In this document: in pieces, positions 16,967 through 25,273 of the stretch
Position numbering within the stretch: the first letter of the stretch is position 1
How the letters are laid out: each line of letters opens with the position of its first letter
From: JBKEDH01 sp047975295
Lineage (GTDB): Bacteria > Bacteroidota > Bacteroidia > Flavobacteriales > Flavobacteriaceae
Length of the DNA stretch: 54,885 nt
Reading direction: 5' to 3'
NCBI GenBank assembly: GCA_047975295.1
Contig: JBKEDH010000070.1
Span: forward strand, 1 to 54,885
The notes under the pieces: generated by a model
Seen by the model: the letters and a program-made list of their open reading frames with translations, nothing else
Told to the model about the DNA's origin: nothing
Database searches by the model: none
Made by a program: the position numbers and the translations under genes

Positions 16967-17920
16967 TTATTCGGCATTTTCTATACCTTTATACGCTTCT
17001 ATTATTTTCTTTACGAGTCGGTGGCGTATAACATCTTTATCGTCTAAAAACACAATACCCACCCCATCTACGTTTTTTAATATAAGTAAAGCTTCTTTAA
17101 GTCCGGATATAGTTCTGCGGGGCAAATCGACCTGTCCGGGATCGCCCGTAAGCAGGAATTTGGCATTTTTGCCCATACGTGTTAAGAACATTTTCATTTG
17201 GTTATGGGTGGTGTTCTGGCCTTCGTCTAATATTACGAATGCATTATCGAGCGTACGGCCGCGCATAAAGGCCAATGGTGCAATTTGTATGGTACCGTTT
17301 TCGATGTAATGGGCAAGCTTTTCGGCCGGAATCATATCGCGTAATGCATCGTAAAGCGGTTGCATATAGGGATCTAACTTTTCTTTTAAATCTCCGGGTA
17401 AAAAGCCTAGGTTTTCACCTGCTTCAACGGCTGGCCGGGTTAAAATAATGCGCTTAACCTCTTTATTCTTTAAAGCTTTTACGGCCAAGGCAACGCCGGT
17501 ATAGGTTTTTCCTGTTCCTGCAGGGCCAATGGCAAAAACCATATCGTTTTTCCGTATGCTCTCTACCAATTTACGCTGGTTTACGGTCTGTGCTTTTATT
17601 ACTTTACCGTTTACTCCGTGTAAAATGGTTTCACCACTTTGTTCGGAGGTTTTGTAATCTTCGGAGCTGCTACTGGTCAATACCCGCTCTATGGCGTTTT
17701 CGTCCAGTTTATTGTATTTGGAAAAGTGTTGGAAGAGTGCGTTTAGTTTACGGTCGAATTCTTCGAGGAGTTCTTCTTCTCCAAAGGCTTTTATCTTATT
17801 TCCGCGTGCTACTATTTTAAGTTTCGGAAAATATTTTTTTAAAAGCTCGATATTGGTATTTTGTGCCCCAAAAAATTCTTTTGGGTTTATTTCTTCAAGT
17901 TCTATTACTATTTCGTTCAA
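16967..17920 (-). CDS. PhoH-family ATPase (YbeZ type)
   Basis: A 317-residue cytoplasmic P-loop ATPase. An N-terminal KH-like region (1-90) precedes the PhoH domain with Walker A GPAGTGKTYTG (about residues 133-143), FMRGRTLDNAFVILDEGQN containing Walker B, and LTGDPGQVDLPR. Homologues associate with the endoribonuclease YbeY in RNA turnover. The start is a TTG at 17920, preferred because the family typically begins right at the NEIVIELEEI strand and no in-frame ATG lies nearby. It is divergent from the SAM hydrolase, with a hairpin-forming sequence (17963-17999) in the shared upstream region. Confidence 0.93.
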   Translation of the reverse strand: MNEIVIELEEINPKEFFGAQNTNIELLKKYFPKLKIVARGNKIKAFGEEELLEEFDRKLNALFQHFSKYNKLDENAIERVLTSSSSEDYKTSEQSGETILHGVNGKVIKAQTVNQRKLVESIRKNDMVFAIGPAGTGKTYTGVALAVKALKNKEVKRIILTRPAVEAGENLGFLPGDLKEKLDPYMQPLYDALRDMIPAEKLAHYIENGTIQIAPLAFMRGRTLDNAFVILDEGQNTTHNQMKMFLTRMGKNAKFLLTGDPGQVDLPRRTISGLKEALLILKNVDGVGIVFLDDKDVIRHRLVKKIIEAYKGIENAE

Positions 17921-17962
17921 AAGTGTAAATTTTCGTTTAAGATTAACGCTATTTATTTATTT

Positions 17963-17999
17963 AGAGACAAAATGATTTATTAGTTTTGTTACGTCTCTG
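17963..17999. promoter_or_regulatory. hairpin in the phoH/SAM-hydrolase divergent region
   Basis: AGAGACAAAA and TTTTGT-TAC-GTCTCT form a 10-bp stem with a short bulge in the divergent intergenic region. There is no T-tract directly after it, so it is not a standard terminator. It could be an operator or an RNA structure in a 5' leader. Confidence 0.3.
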
Positions 18000-18062
18000 T
18001 TGAAAACCAAAAATACATAATTTTGGGCTACAACATACTAAAAACATATCAACAATTTATTA

Positions 18063-18890
18063 ATGCCAATAATTACCTTAACAACCGATTTTGGAGAAAA
18101 AGATTATTCTGTAGGTGCAACCAAAGGTGCTATTTATAGCGAATTGCCCAATATTAAAATTGTTGACATCTCGCATGGTATTTCACCTTTTAACACCTTG
18201 GAAGCCGCTTATATAATACAAAATGCCTATAAAAGCTTTCCTAAAGGTTCCATACATATTATAGGAATCGATTCGGAACTGAACGAAGAAAATAAACACA
18301 TTGCCCTAAAACTGGACGACCATTACTTTATTTGTGCCAATAACGGAATAATGAGTATGATATGCTCGGAAATCACTCCCAAAAAAATAGTTGAAATAAA
18401 TATTCACGATAAAGTGCAAAGCTGTTTTCCGGAGTTGGATGTTTTTGTTCGGGTAGCTTGCCACATTGCACGTGGTGGTACTTTAGATGTTATAGGAAAA
18501 CCAATAACCAATATAAAGCCCATTAAAAACATTGCACCCTATGTAAACGACGAAAAAAGCCAGATTGTGGGTACTGTAATTTATATTGATAATTATGGCA
18601 ATGTAATTACCAATATTAAGCGTTCGTTTTTCGAAACCATACAAAGGGGGCGGGCATTCGAAATTTTGGTGCGGCAGCATAAATTTAAAAAAATCCACAA
18701 AAAATACAGCGACATTGTTAACTTTGAAACACCAGAAGACAAACGCTATGCCGAAGGCAGAGGGCTGGCCATATTTAATTCGGGAGGCTTTTTAGAAATT
18801 GCCATTTACAAAAGCAACAGTACGGTGGGTAGCGCCTCTACCCTTATGGGACTGGATTTAATGGATAATATTAGTGTGAGTTTTATTTAA
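18063..18890 (+). CDS. SAM hydrolase / SAM hydroxide adenosyltransferase (DUF62)
   Basis: This 275-residue enzyme belongs to the fluorinase/chlorinase-like fold. In non-halogenating members water attacks S-adenosylmethionine to give adenosine and methionine. The N-terminus matches the family closely: ITLTTDFGEKDYSVGATKGAI, then IVDISHGI, HIIGIDS, and CANNGIMSMI. Mid-chain VGTVIYIDNYGNVITNI is the usual second half. The basic-acidic triad of hydroxide adenosyltransferases is expected but was not located residue by residue. It is divergent from phoH. The physiological purpose of the reaction is unclear in bacteria. Confidence 0.92.
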   Translation: MPIITLTTDFGEKDYSVGATKGAIYSELPNIKIVDISHGISPFNTLEAAYIIQNAYKSFPKGSIHIIGIDSELNEENKHIALKLDDHYFICANNGIMSMICSEITPKKIVEINIHDKVQSCFPELDVFVRVACHIARGGTLDVIGKPITNIKPIKNIAPYVNDEKSQIVGTVIYIDNYGNVITNIKRSFFETIQRGRAFEILVRQHKFKKIHKKYSDIVNFETPEDKRYAEGRGLAIFNSGGFLEIAIYKSNSTVGSASTLMGLDLMDNISVSFI

Positions 18891-18988
18891 AAACTAAAAA
18901 TGAGAAAAATACAACCTTAAATCCAAACCCTAAAAACAGTAACACAAACCACCACATAAACGCATTATTAAACCGTTAATTAATTTTA

Positions 18989-21364
18989 ATGTTTTCCATA
19001 CTTAAAAAAGAAATAAATACATTTTTTGCTTCGCCCATAGGATACTTGGTTGTTGGTATATTTTTACTTTTAAACGGATTATTTTTATGGCTGTTTAAAG
19101 GTGAGTTCAATATTTTGGATTATGGTTTTGCCGATTTATCCGCATTCTTTTTATTGGCACCATGGATACTTATTTTCTTGATTCCTGCCATAACCATGCG
19201 CAGTTTTTCCGAAGAAAAAAAACAAGGTACTTTAGAGCTGCTGCTTACCAAGCCCATTTCGCATTTAAAAATTGTTTTGGGCAAATATTTTGGAGCTTTA
19301 AGCCTTATACTTATAGCTCTTTTACCAACCCTACTATATATTTACACCATTTATCAATTAGGCAATCCTATTGGAAATTTAGATTTTGGCAGTACACTTG
19401 GCTCCTACTTTGGGTTATTGTTTTTAATTGCTGCCTACACCGCTATTGGGGTGTTTACTTCGACTTTATCCAGTAATCAAATTATAGCTTTTATCTTATC
19501 GGTTGTCTTGTGCCTGCTGTTTTATATAGGTTTTGAGGGTATTTCCGATTTTACTGCAAGCCATTTTGTTGACAACCTTGGTATGAATGCCCATTACAAG
19601 AGCATGAGTCGGGGCATTTTGGACACCCGGGATATTATCTATTTTATAAGTATTACCCTTTTCTTTTTAATATCTACCAAGTTCGAAATAACAAACGGGA
19701 AAAAAAGTATAACACACATAGGGCTTTTATTGGTGGGACTTATTATACTAAATTATGCCGGAAGCCTATTTTTTAAACGTTTCGATTTAACCAGCGATAA
19801 ACGATATACCCTTAGCCAAGCTTCAATCGATATTACAAAAGAAGCGGTATTCCCATTAATTGTTGATGTATTTTTGGATGGCGAAAATTTTCCTTCGGAA
19901 TTTAGAAGGCTTCAAAACGAAACCCGACAATTGCTTGAAGAATTTCAATCGGAAAACCAAAACATCATTTTCCATTTCATAAATCCGTTGGAAAACGAAA
20001 ACACACAAGAACAGAATATTCAGCAATTGAATGCTCGCGGCTTATCCCCCATGCAACTAAGCGTACAGGAAAACGGAAAAGCATCGCAGACCGTTATTTT
20101 TCCTTGGGCTTTGGCAAGCTATAATAACCAAACTGTAGCCATACCCTTAATAAAAAATAAAATTGGAACGTCGCAACAAGAACTGGTCTCCAATTCGGTA
20201 CAACATATGGAATATGCTTTTGCCGATGGATTTAATAAATTGATAAAACCAAAACATAAAAAAATAGCGGTTTTAAAAGGAAACAACCAATTGGAAGACA
20301 AACATATTGCCAATTTTTTTAAAACCCTTGGCGAATACTATTTTATTGCCAAATTTACATTGGATAGTGTTGCTACTAATCCCGAAAAAACACTGGACGG
20401 CCTAAAGCAATACGATTTAATAGTTAGTGCCAAACCAACAGAAGCCTTTACAGATAAAGAAAAATTTGTATTGGACCAATATACCATGAATGGTGGAAAA
20501 AGTCTTTGGCTTATAGATGCTGTTACTATCGATAAGGACAGTCTTTACAACGAAGCCGGTAAAAATTTTGCTGTAGAAAGGGATTTAAACCTTACCGATT
20601 TCTTTTTTAATTATGGTGTACGTATCAATCCTGTTTTGGTAAGTACTTTATACTCTGCCCCCATAACATTGGCTATTGGCGAAGGTAGCGAATCGCAATT
20701 TCAACCATTAAAATGGCCATATTCACCACTTGCGGTATCCAACAATCGTCATCCCATTATTAATAATATCAATTTGGTAAAATTCGATTTTGCCAACCAA
20801 ATAGATACCTTAAAAAATAATGTAGCCAAGACTATATTACTGCAAAGTTCGCCTTTAACCAAGCTGGAAGGCATACCAAAGGAAATTAGTTTAGACTTAG
20901 TGACCCAAGAACAAAATCCCGCTATTTTCAACAAAGGCAGCCAAAATCTTGCCGTTTTATTGGAAGGAGAGCTTCCTTCGGCTTTCAAAAACCGGATAAA
21001 ACCTTTTGAACTAAAAACCACAAAGGAAAAAAGCCTTCCAACCAAAATAATTGTTATTGCCGACGGTGATATTATAAAAAACGATATTGTGGGCAATAAA
21101 CCCCAAGAATTGGGCTTCGATAGGTGGACGGGACAATCGTTTGGCAACAAAGAATTTTTACTAAATGCCGTAAATTATCTGTTAGACGATACTGGACTTA
21201 TAAACATTCGCTCCAAAGAAATTGCTGTACAGTTTATGGATTTTCAAAAAATAAACCATCAAAAAACAAAATGGCAAGCTCTAAACATCTTATTACCATT
21301 GCTTTTATTAGGTATGTTCGGATTTATCTTTAATTTTATACGCAAGAAGAAATACACCGTATAA
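18989..21364 (+). CDS. GldF-GldG fusion, gliding-motility ABC transporter component
   Basis: One 791-residue frame joins what are normally two genes. Residues 1 to about 238 are GldF, an ABC-2 permease with six membrane helices and the loop ITMRSFSEEKKQGTLELLLT. From about 241 the sequence becomes GldG: a membrane helix, then FFKRFDLTSDKRYTLS, a long periplasmic region, and a C-terminal helix followed by RKKK. The combined length equals the sum of the two separate F. johnsoniae proteins as I recall them. There is no ATG at the junction (near 19703), so GldG cannot easily be started alone. The ATPase partner GldA is not in the window. These proteins support gliding motility and polysaccharide or protein export, and dnaN follows after 82 bp. 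Confidence 0.9.
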   Translation: MFSILKKEINTFFASPIGYLVVGIFLLLNGLFLWLFKGEFNILDYGFADLSAFFLLAPWILIFLIPAITMRSFSEEKKQGTLELLLTKPISHLKIVLGKYFGALSLILIALLPTLLYIYTIYQLGNPIGNLDFGSTLGSYFGLLFLIAAYTAIGVFTSTLSSNQIIAFILSVVLCLLFYIGFEGISDFTASHFVDNLGMNAHYKSMSRGILDTRDIIYFISITLFFLISTKFEITNGKKSITHIGLLLVGLIILNYAGSLFFKRFDLTSDKRYTLSQASIDITKEAVFPLIVDVFLDGENFPSEFRRLQNETRQLLEEFQSENQNIIFHFINPLENENTQEQNIQQLNARGLSPMQLSVQENGKASQTVIFPWALASYNNQTVAIPLIKNKIGTSQQELVSNSVQHMEYAFADGFNKLIKPKHKKIAVLKGNNQLEDKHIANFFKTLGEYYFIAKFTLDSVATNPEKTLDGLKQYDLIVSAKPTEAFTDKEKFVLDQYTMNGGKSLWLIDAVTIDKDSLYNEAGKNFAVERDLNLTDFFFNYGVRINPVLVSTLYSAPITLAIGEGSESQFQPLKWPYSPLAVSNNRHPIINNINLVKFDFANQIDTLKNNVAKTILLQSSPLTKLEGIPKEISLDLVTQEQNPAIFNKGSQNLAVLLEGELPSAFKNRIKPFELKTTKEKSLPTKIIVIADGDIIKNDIVGNKPQELGFDRWTGQSFGNKEFLLNAVNYLLDDTGLINIRSKEIAVQFMDFQKINHQKTKWQALNILLPLLLLGMFGFIFNFIRKKKYTV

Positions 21365-21403
21365 ATGTTAATAAAATTGTTTCGCTTATTAATTTGTATC
21401 GAA

Positions 21404-21411
21404 TATATTTG
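21404..21411 (+). promoter_or_regulatory. TAnnTTTG promoter element of dnaN
   Basis: TATATTTG lies 35 bases before the dnaN ATG, with a TTG at 21377-21379 at a slightly long 24-base spacing. This would give dnaN its own promoter between gldFG and the gene. Confidence 0.45.
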
Positions 21412-21446
21412 TAAATAGTTAAATATAAAAAAATTAACCTTCATAA

Positions 21447-22565
21447 ATGAAATTTATAGTTTCAAGTACGTATCTGTTAAAACAACTACAAGTTTTAGGT
21501 GGTGTTATAAACAGTTCGAATACGTTACCCATTTTAGACAATTTTTTATTTGAATTAAACAACTCCAAACTTACGGTTTCGGCAAGCGATTTAGAAACCA
21601 CGATGTCCTCTACCTTAGATGTGGAAAGCGATAACGAAGGGAGCATAGCCTTACCTGCTCGATTGTTATTGGACACCTTAAAAACATTTCCGGAACAACC
21701 GTTAACCTTTGTTGTTGAAGAAAACAATACTGTCGAGATTAGCTCTAATTACGGTAAATATGCCTTGGCTTATGCCAATGGAAGCGAATTTCCTAAGGCC
21801 GTAGAGCTTGACAACCCCAGCAGTACCATTATAATGGGCGATGTTTTAGCCACCGCCATAAGTAAAACCATTTTTGCTGCCGGTAACGACGATTTACGTC
21901 CGGTAATGAGCGGTGTCTTTTTCCAGTTTTCTACCGAAAGTTTGACTTTTGTGGCAACCGATGCTCATAAACTGGTAAAATATTCGCGAGAGGATTTAAA
22001 GGCCAGCCAAACCACAGAGTTTATAATGCCCAAAAAGCCTTTAAACTTACTAAAAGGGATTTTGGCCGGAAATGAAGAAAACGTCACCATCGAATACAAC
22101 GACTCTAACGCCAAGTTTACGTTCGATAATTCAACTTTGATTTGTCGATTAATAGATGGAAAATATCCCAATTACGAAGCGGTTATTCCTAAGGAAAATC
22201 CGAATAAATTACTTATAGACCGCACACAATTTTTAAATTCGGTTCGTCGGGTTAGTATTTTTTCCAACAAAACCACACACCAAATCCGATTAAAAATTGC
22301 CGGAGCCGAACTTAATATATCTGCCGAGGATATCGATTATAGCAACAAGGCCGAAGAACGACTAACTTGCGACTACCAAGGCGACGATATGCAAATTGGG
22401 TTTAATTCGCGTTTTTTAACCGAAATGTTAAACAACCTTAGTGCCCAAGAAGTGCAATTGGAAATGAGCCTGCCCAATCGTGCCGGTATTTTAACCCCTA
22501 CCGACGGATTGGAAGAAGGCGAAAAAGTAACCATGCTGGTTATGCCGGTTATGTTGAACGGTTAA
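21447..22565 (+). CDS. dnaN: DNA polymerase III beta subunit (sliding clamp)
   Basis: DnaN is the ring-shaped clamp that tethers the replicative polymerase. The 372 residues divide into three similar domains. Recognisable features are the N-terminal MKFIVSSTYLLKQLQVLGGVI, the LPILDNFLFEL strand, NDDLRPVMSGVFFQF opening domain 2, ATDAHKLVKYSR, and the conserved end MLVMPVMLNG. It is not next to dnaA, recF or gyrB, so this locus is not a classical replication origin. It ends in a terminator at 22658-22687. Confidence 0.97.
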   Translation: MKFIVSSTYLLKQLQVLGGVINSSNTLPILDNFLFELNNSKLTVSASDLETTMSSTLDVESDNEGSIALPARLLLDTLKTFPEQPLTFVVEENNTVEISSNYGKYALAYANGSEFPKAVELDNPSSTIIMGDVLATAISKTIFAAGNDDLRPVMSGVFFQFSTESLTFVATDAHKLVKYSREDLKASQTTEFIMPKKPLNLLKGILAGNEENVTIEYNDSNAKFTFDNSTLICRLIDGKYPNYEAVIPKENPNKLLIDRTQFLNSVRRVSIFSNKTTHQIRLKIAGAELNISAEDIDYSNKAEERLTCDYQGDDMQIGFNSRFLTEMLNNLSAQEVQLEMSLPNRAGILTPTDGLEEGEKVTMLVMPVMLNG

Positions 22566-22657
22566 ACAATTTAGCTAAAGTTAAGTCTTAACAACCACAA
22601 ACTAACTTTTACCGACTAAACAACAACTATCTAAGATAGAACACTTTAGCTATATAG

Positions 22658-22687
22658 AAAGCTTACCATACAAGGTAAGCTTTTTTA
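22658..22687 (+). terminator. terminator after dnaN
   Basis: A perfect 10-bp stem AAAGCTTACC (22658-22667) / GGTAAGCTTT (22674-22683), a six-base loop and a run of Ts. It separates dnaN from the following envelope genes. Confidence 0.88.
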
Positions 22688-22782
22688 TTTTCTCTTTGTT
22701 TTTAGTAAAATACCCAAAAGCATCGTATTTTCGGCACAATAAATGATTTCAAAAAGTGTTTTAATATTTTAAGATTTATTTT

Positions 22783-23553
22783 ATGGTAAGGAAATATTTT
22801 ATTTTTCTCCTTGTATTAATATCGGCACGTAACCTCAATGCGCAGAATAATGCCGTTTCGTTAAACGAAAAACTTGTTTATACGGCATCTTACAACATGT
22901 CTGGCATTTTAACCGATATTGCCGAAGTAACGATGGAAACCAGTACGGTAACAACATCTTCCGCTACCCTTTTAAGACTAAAATGTACCGCAGCCACTTA
23001 TAGCAAATGGGACAATTTTTTTAAAATACGGGATCTTTACGAAAGTTATGTAAGCCCTAAAACATTAACACCCTATCTTTATAAACGCGATGTTAACGAA
23101 GGCAACTATCATAAGTTTATGAAATATACCTTTAGCCATAAAACAAAAACAGTAAAGGCACTTCAAGAGAAAAAAGGAAAAGAGGAAAATAAGGTAATCA
23201 ACATCAATTCGGGAACAAAAGATATTGTCTCTACCATATATTTTATCCGATTGTTAAATTATGGCAATTTAACCAAGGGCGCTAAAAAAAGCTTAACGAT
23301 ACTTTTTGACCGAAAAGAAGTTAAGGCACAAATAACTTATTTAGGTAAAGAAACCATAAATACGGCCATTGGTTCGAAAGAATGTTATAAATTGGCGGTT
23401 GGTTCGAGCGATACTAATGTATTTCAAGGCAGTAACGATAATATTTTATGGCTAACCGCCGACGAAAATAGGATTTTGGTTTACGGGAAATTTAAAATTC
23501 CTGTAGGCAATGGTGAATTAAAGATTAAATCGGCCAGCGGATTAAAAAACTAA
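22783..23553 (+). CDS. DUF3108 periplasmic protein
   Basis: A 256-residue protein with a cleavable signal peptide (residues 1-20, ending LNA before QNNAV). The rest is a beta-rich domain with the DUF3108 pattern: EKLVYTASYNMSGILTDIAEVTM, DLYESYVSPKTLTPYLYKRDVNEG, and near the end a LWLTADENRILVYGKFKIPVG strand pair. The family is periplasmic and of unknown function, often near lipid or outer-membrane assembly genes. It is followed after 10 bp by a small membrane protein gene, suggesting a two- or three-gene unit with the peptidase at 24092. Confidence 0.85.
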   Translation: MVRKYFIFLLVLISARNLNAQNNAVSLNEKLVYTASYNMSGILTDIAEVTMETSTVTTSSATLLRLKCTAATYSKWDNFFKIRDLYESYVSPKTLTPYLYKRDVNEGNYHKFMKYTFSHKTKTVKALQEKKGKEENKVININSGTKDIVSTIYFIRLLNYGNLTKGAKKSLTILFDRKEVKAQITYLGKETINTAIGSKECYKLAVGSSDTNVFQGSNDNILWLTADENRILVYGKFKIPVGNGELKIKSASGLKN

Positions 23554-23563
23554 CCCATAAGTA

Positions 23564-24046
23564 ATGAAAAAACTATTAACCCTATTAGCCATTATATCGG
23601 CAGTACTTACTATAGTACTTGCCGTCCTACCTATTTCCAATTTGGCCATTATACCCGCTGTTGCCGCTCTAATTTTTGGCGGAATAGCTTATTATCTTTC
23701 GAAAAAAAGCGGTAACATAAAAAAAATACTTCCATTTACATTCCTGCTTATTACCTGTGCTTTGGCATTAATAACTTTTAAAGCCTTATTTACAACCTCA
23801 CAGGTAAAAAACACGGACGAATTACACACCAAAGAAGCCCAATTTGAAAAAGACGCAAAAAAAGAATTGGAAGATTTAGAATTGGAAAAAGTTGAAACCA
23901 TAAAAACCAAACCTACCGAGTCTCCAAAGCCGAGTATCCAAGATACATCTCGAAAAAAAATAGAACCTAAAACAAAAGAAACCAAAATTAACGAAAGCGA
24001 ATTTGAAGATCTGGATTTTGATGAATCTGACTTGGACTTCGATTAA
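23564..24046 (+). CDS. small membrane protein with charged cytoplasmic tail
   Basis: A 160-residue protein. Residues 1-80 form three closely packed hydrophobic helices (about 4-26, 28-46, 56-76). The second half is highly charged and low-complexity, with Lys/Glu/Thr-rich sequence and a strikingly acidic end (FEDLDFDESDLDFD). I do not recognise a family. The acidic tail resembles a protein-docking peptide. Spacing (10 bp after the DUF3108 gene, 45 bp before the M28 gene) suggests one transcript with its neighbours. Membrane location is well supported; function is unknown. Confidence 0.75.
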   Translation: MKKLLTLLAIISAVLTIVLAVLPISNLAIIPAVAALIFGGIAYYLSKKSGNIKKILPFTFLLITCALALITFKALFTTSQVKNTDELHTKEAQFEKDAKKELEDLELEKVETIKTKPTESPKPSIQDTSRKKIEPKTKETKINESEFEDLDFDESDLDFD

Positions 24047-24091
24047 ACATTATAGAACTTATTCAAAAAAAAATAACAACCTTTTTAACAC

Positions 24092-25093
24092 ATGAAATTA
24101 ATAACATTATTTTTAAGCGTAACCCTTTTGTTAACCTCCTGTTACTCATCAAAACAAACAGCCATTAACAAAACGGTTGGAGAATACACAAGCTCAATTA
24201 CAGCCAAAGAATTAAAGAAAGCGTTATATATCTACGCCTCCAACGAATTTGAAGGTAGAAATACCGGAGCACCCGGCCAAAAGAAAGCTATTGAATATAT
24301 TAAAAAACAGTATGTAGATAACGGTATTGAATCGCCAATTGCCAAAAACGATTATTTTCAAGAAATACCGGAAGCCTTCTTTCAGGGCAGAGCTAAAGGT
24401 GAATCAGAAAATGTCTTGGCCTATATAAAAGGTTCCGAGAAACCAGAAGAAATAGTAGTAATTTCTGCTCATTTGGATCATGTTGGTGTTAAAAATGGTG
24501 AAATATACAATGGCGCCGATGATGATGGCTCCGGAACCGTAGCTATTATTGAAATTGCCAAAGCCTTTAAAAAAGCGGCAAACGAAGGTAATGGCCCAAA
24601 AAGAACCTTATTGTTCTTACATGTTACAGGTGAAGAAATAGGGCTTTTTGGTTCCCGCTACTATACCGATGTAGATCCGGTTTTTCCCTTAAAAAATACA
24701 GTAGCCAATTTAAATATCGACATGATTGGCCGTGTTGACGACAAGCACAAAAACAATAGAAATTATGTATATCTAATTGGTTCGGATAAATTAAGCCAAG
24801 AATTACACGACATTTCCGAAGAAGTTAACAAAAAATATTTTAATATCGATTTGGATTATACGTATAACGCCGATAACGATCCTAACCGTTTTTATTACCG
24901 TTCCGACCACTATAATTTTGCAAAACATAATATTCCGGTCATTTTTTATTTTAATGGCACACACGACGATTATCACAAACCAACCGATACACCCGATAGA
25001 ATAGAATACGATTTATTGGAAAACAGAGCCCGTTTAATTTTTGCAACAGCTTGGGAGTTGGCAAATCGAGACGAACGGATTAAACTTAAATAA
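24092..25093 (+). CDS. M28-family zinc aminopeptidase, lipoprotein
   Basis: The 333-residue protein begins with a lipoprotein signal whose lipobox cysteine is C17 (LLTSC), so it is anchored in the outer or inner membrane on the periplasmic side. The M28 metal and catalytic positions are visible: SAHLDHVGV, GADDDGSGT, TGEEIGLFGSRYY, NIDMIGR, and the last histidine in DDYHKPTDT. A PA-type insert is not evident between the N-terminus and the catalytic core. It probably trims amino-terminal residues from peptides imported or shed in the periplasm. It ends the run of envelope genes begun at 22783. Confidence 0.92.
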   Translation: MKLITLFLSVTLLLTSCYSSKQTAINKTVGEYTSSITAKELKKALYIYASNEFEGRNTGAPGQKKAIEYIKKQYVDNGIESPIAKNDYFQEIPEAFFQGRAKGESENVLAYIKGSEKPEEIVVISAHLDHVGVKNGEIYNGADDDGSGTVAIIEIAKAFKKAANEGNGPKRTLLFLHVTGEEIGLFGSRYYTDVDPVFPLKNTVANLNIDMIGRVDDKHKNNRNYVYLIGSDKLSQELHDISEEVNKKYFNIDLDYTYNADNDPNRFYYRSDHYNFAKHNIPVIFYFNGTHDDYHKPTDTPDRIEYDLLENRARLIFATAWELANRDERIKLK

Positions 25094-25122
25094 TTTTTCC
25101 ATACAGATTTAGCACACTACAA

Positions 25123-25154
25123 AGACCTCAAAAGTTTTAAAGCCTTTGAGGTCT
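25123..25154. repeat. intergenic palindrome, AGACCT type
   Basis: AGACCTCAAAAG (25123-25134) and CCTTTGAGGTCT (25143-25154) form an 11-bp inverted repeat with a TTTTAAAG-like core. No T-tract follows. A related, more diverged copy lies at 27453-27485, on the other side of the mutS2-like gene. Confidence 0.6.
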
Positions 25155-25240
25155 AATAATTCAATGTTGTTTTTAGCCATTAATTACAATCATATAACTT
25201 TTATTAGGTTTGTTAGGCCATAGGTATTTAACATATTGTT

Positions 25241-25248
25241 TAAATTTG
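25241..25248 (+). promoter_or_regulatory. TAnnTTTG element ahead of the mutS2-like gene
   Basis: TAAATTTG lies 25 bases before the preferred ATG at 25274. No well-spaced TTG was found upstream. Confidence 0.4.
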
Positions 25249-25273
25249 TAATCGTAAAAAATTGCTACAAGGT

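Noticed and set aside
21400..22565. dnaN as evidence of a replication origin.
   Set aside because: No dnaA, recF or gyrB is adjacent and no cluster of DnaA boxes is seen.
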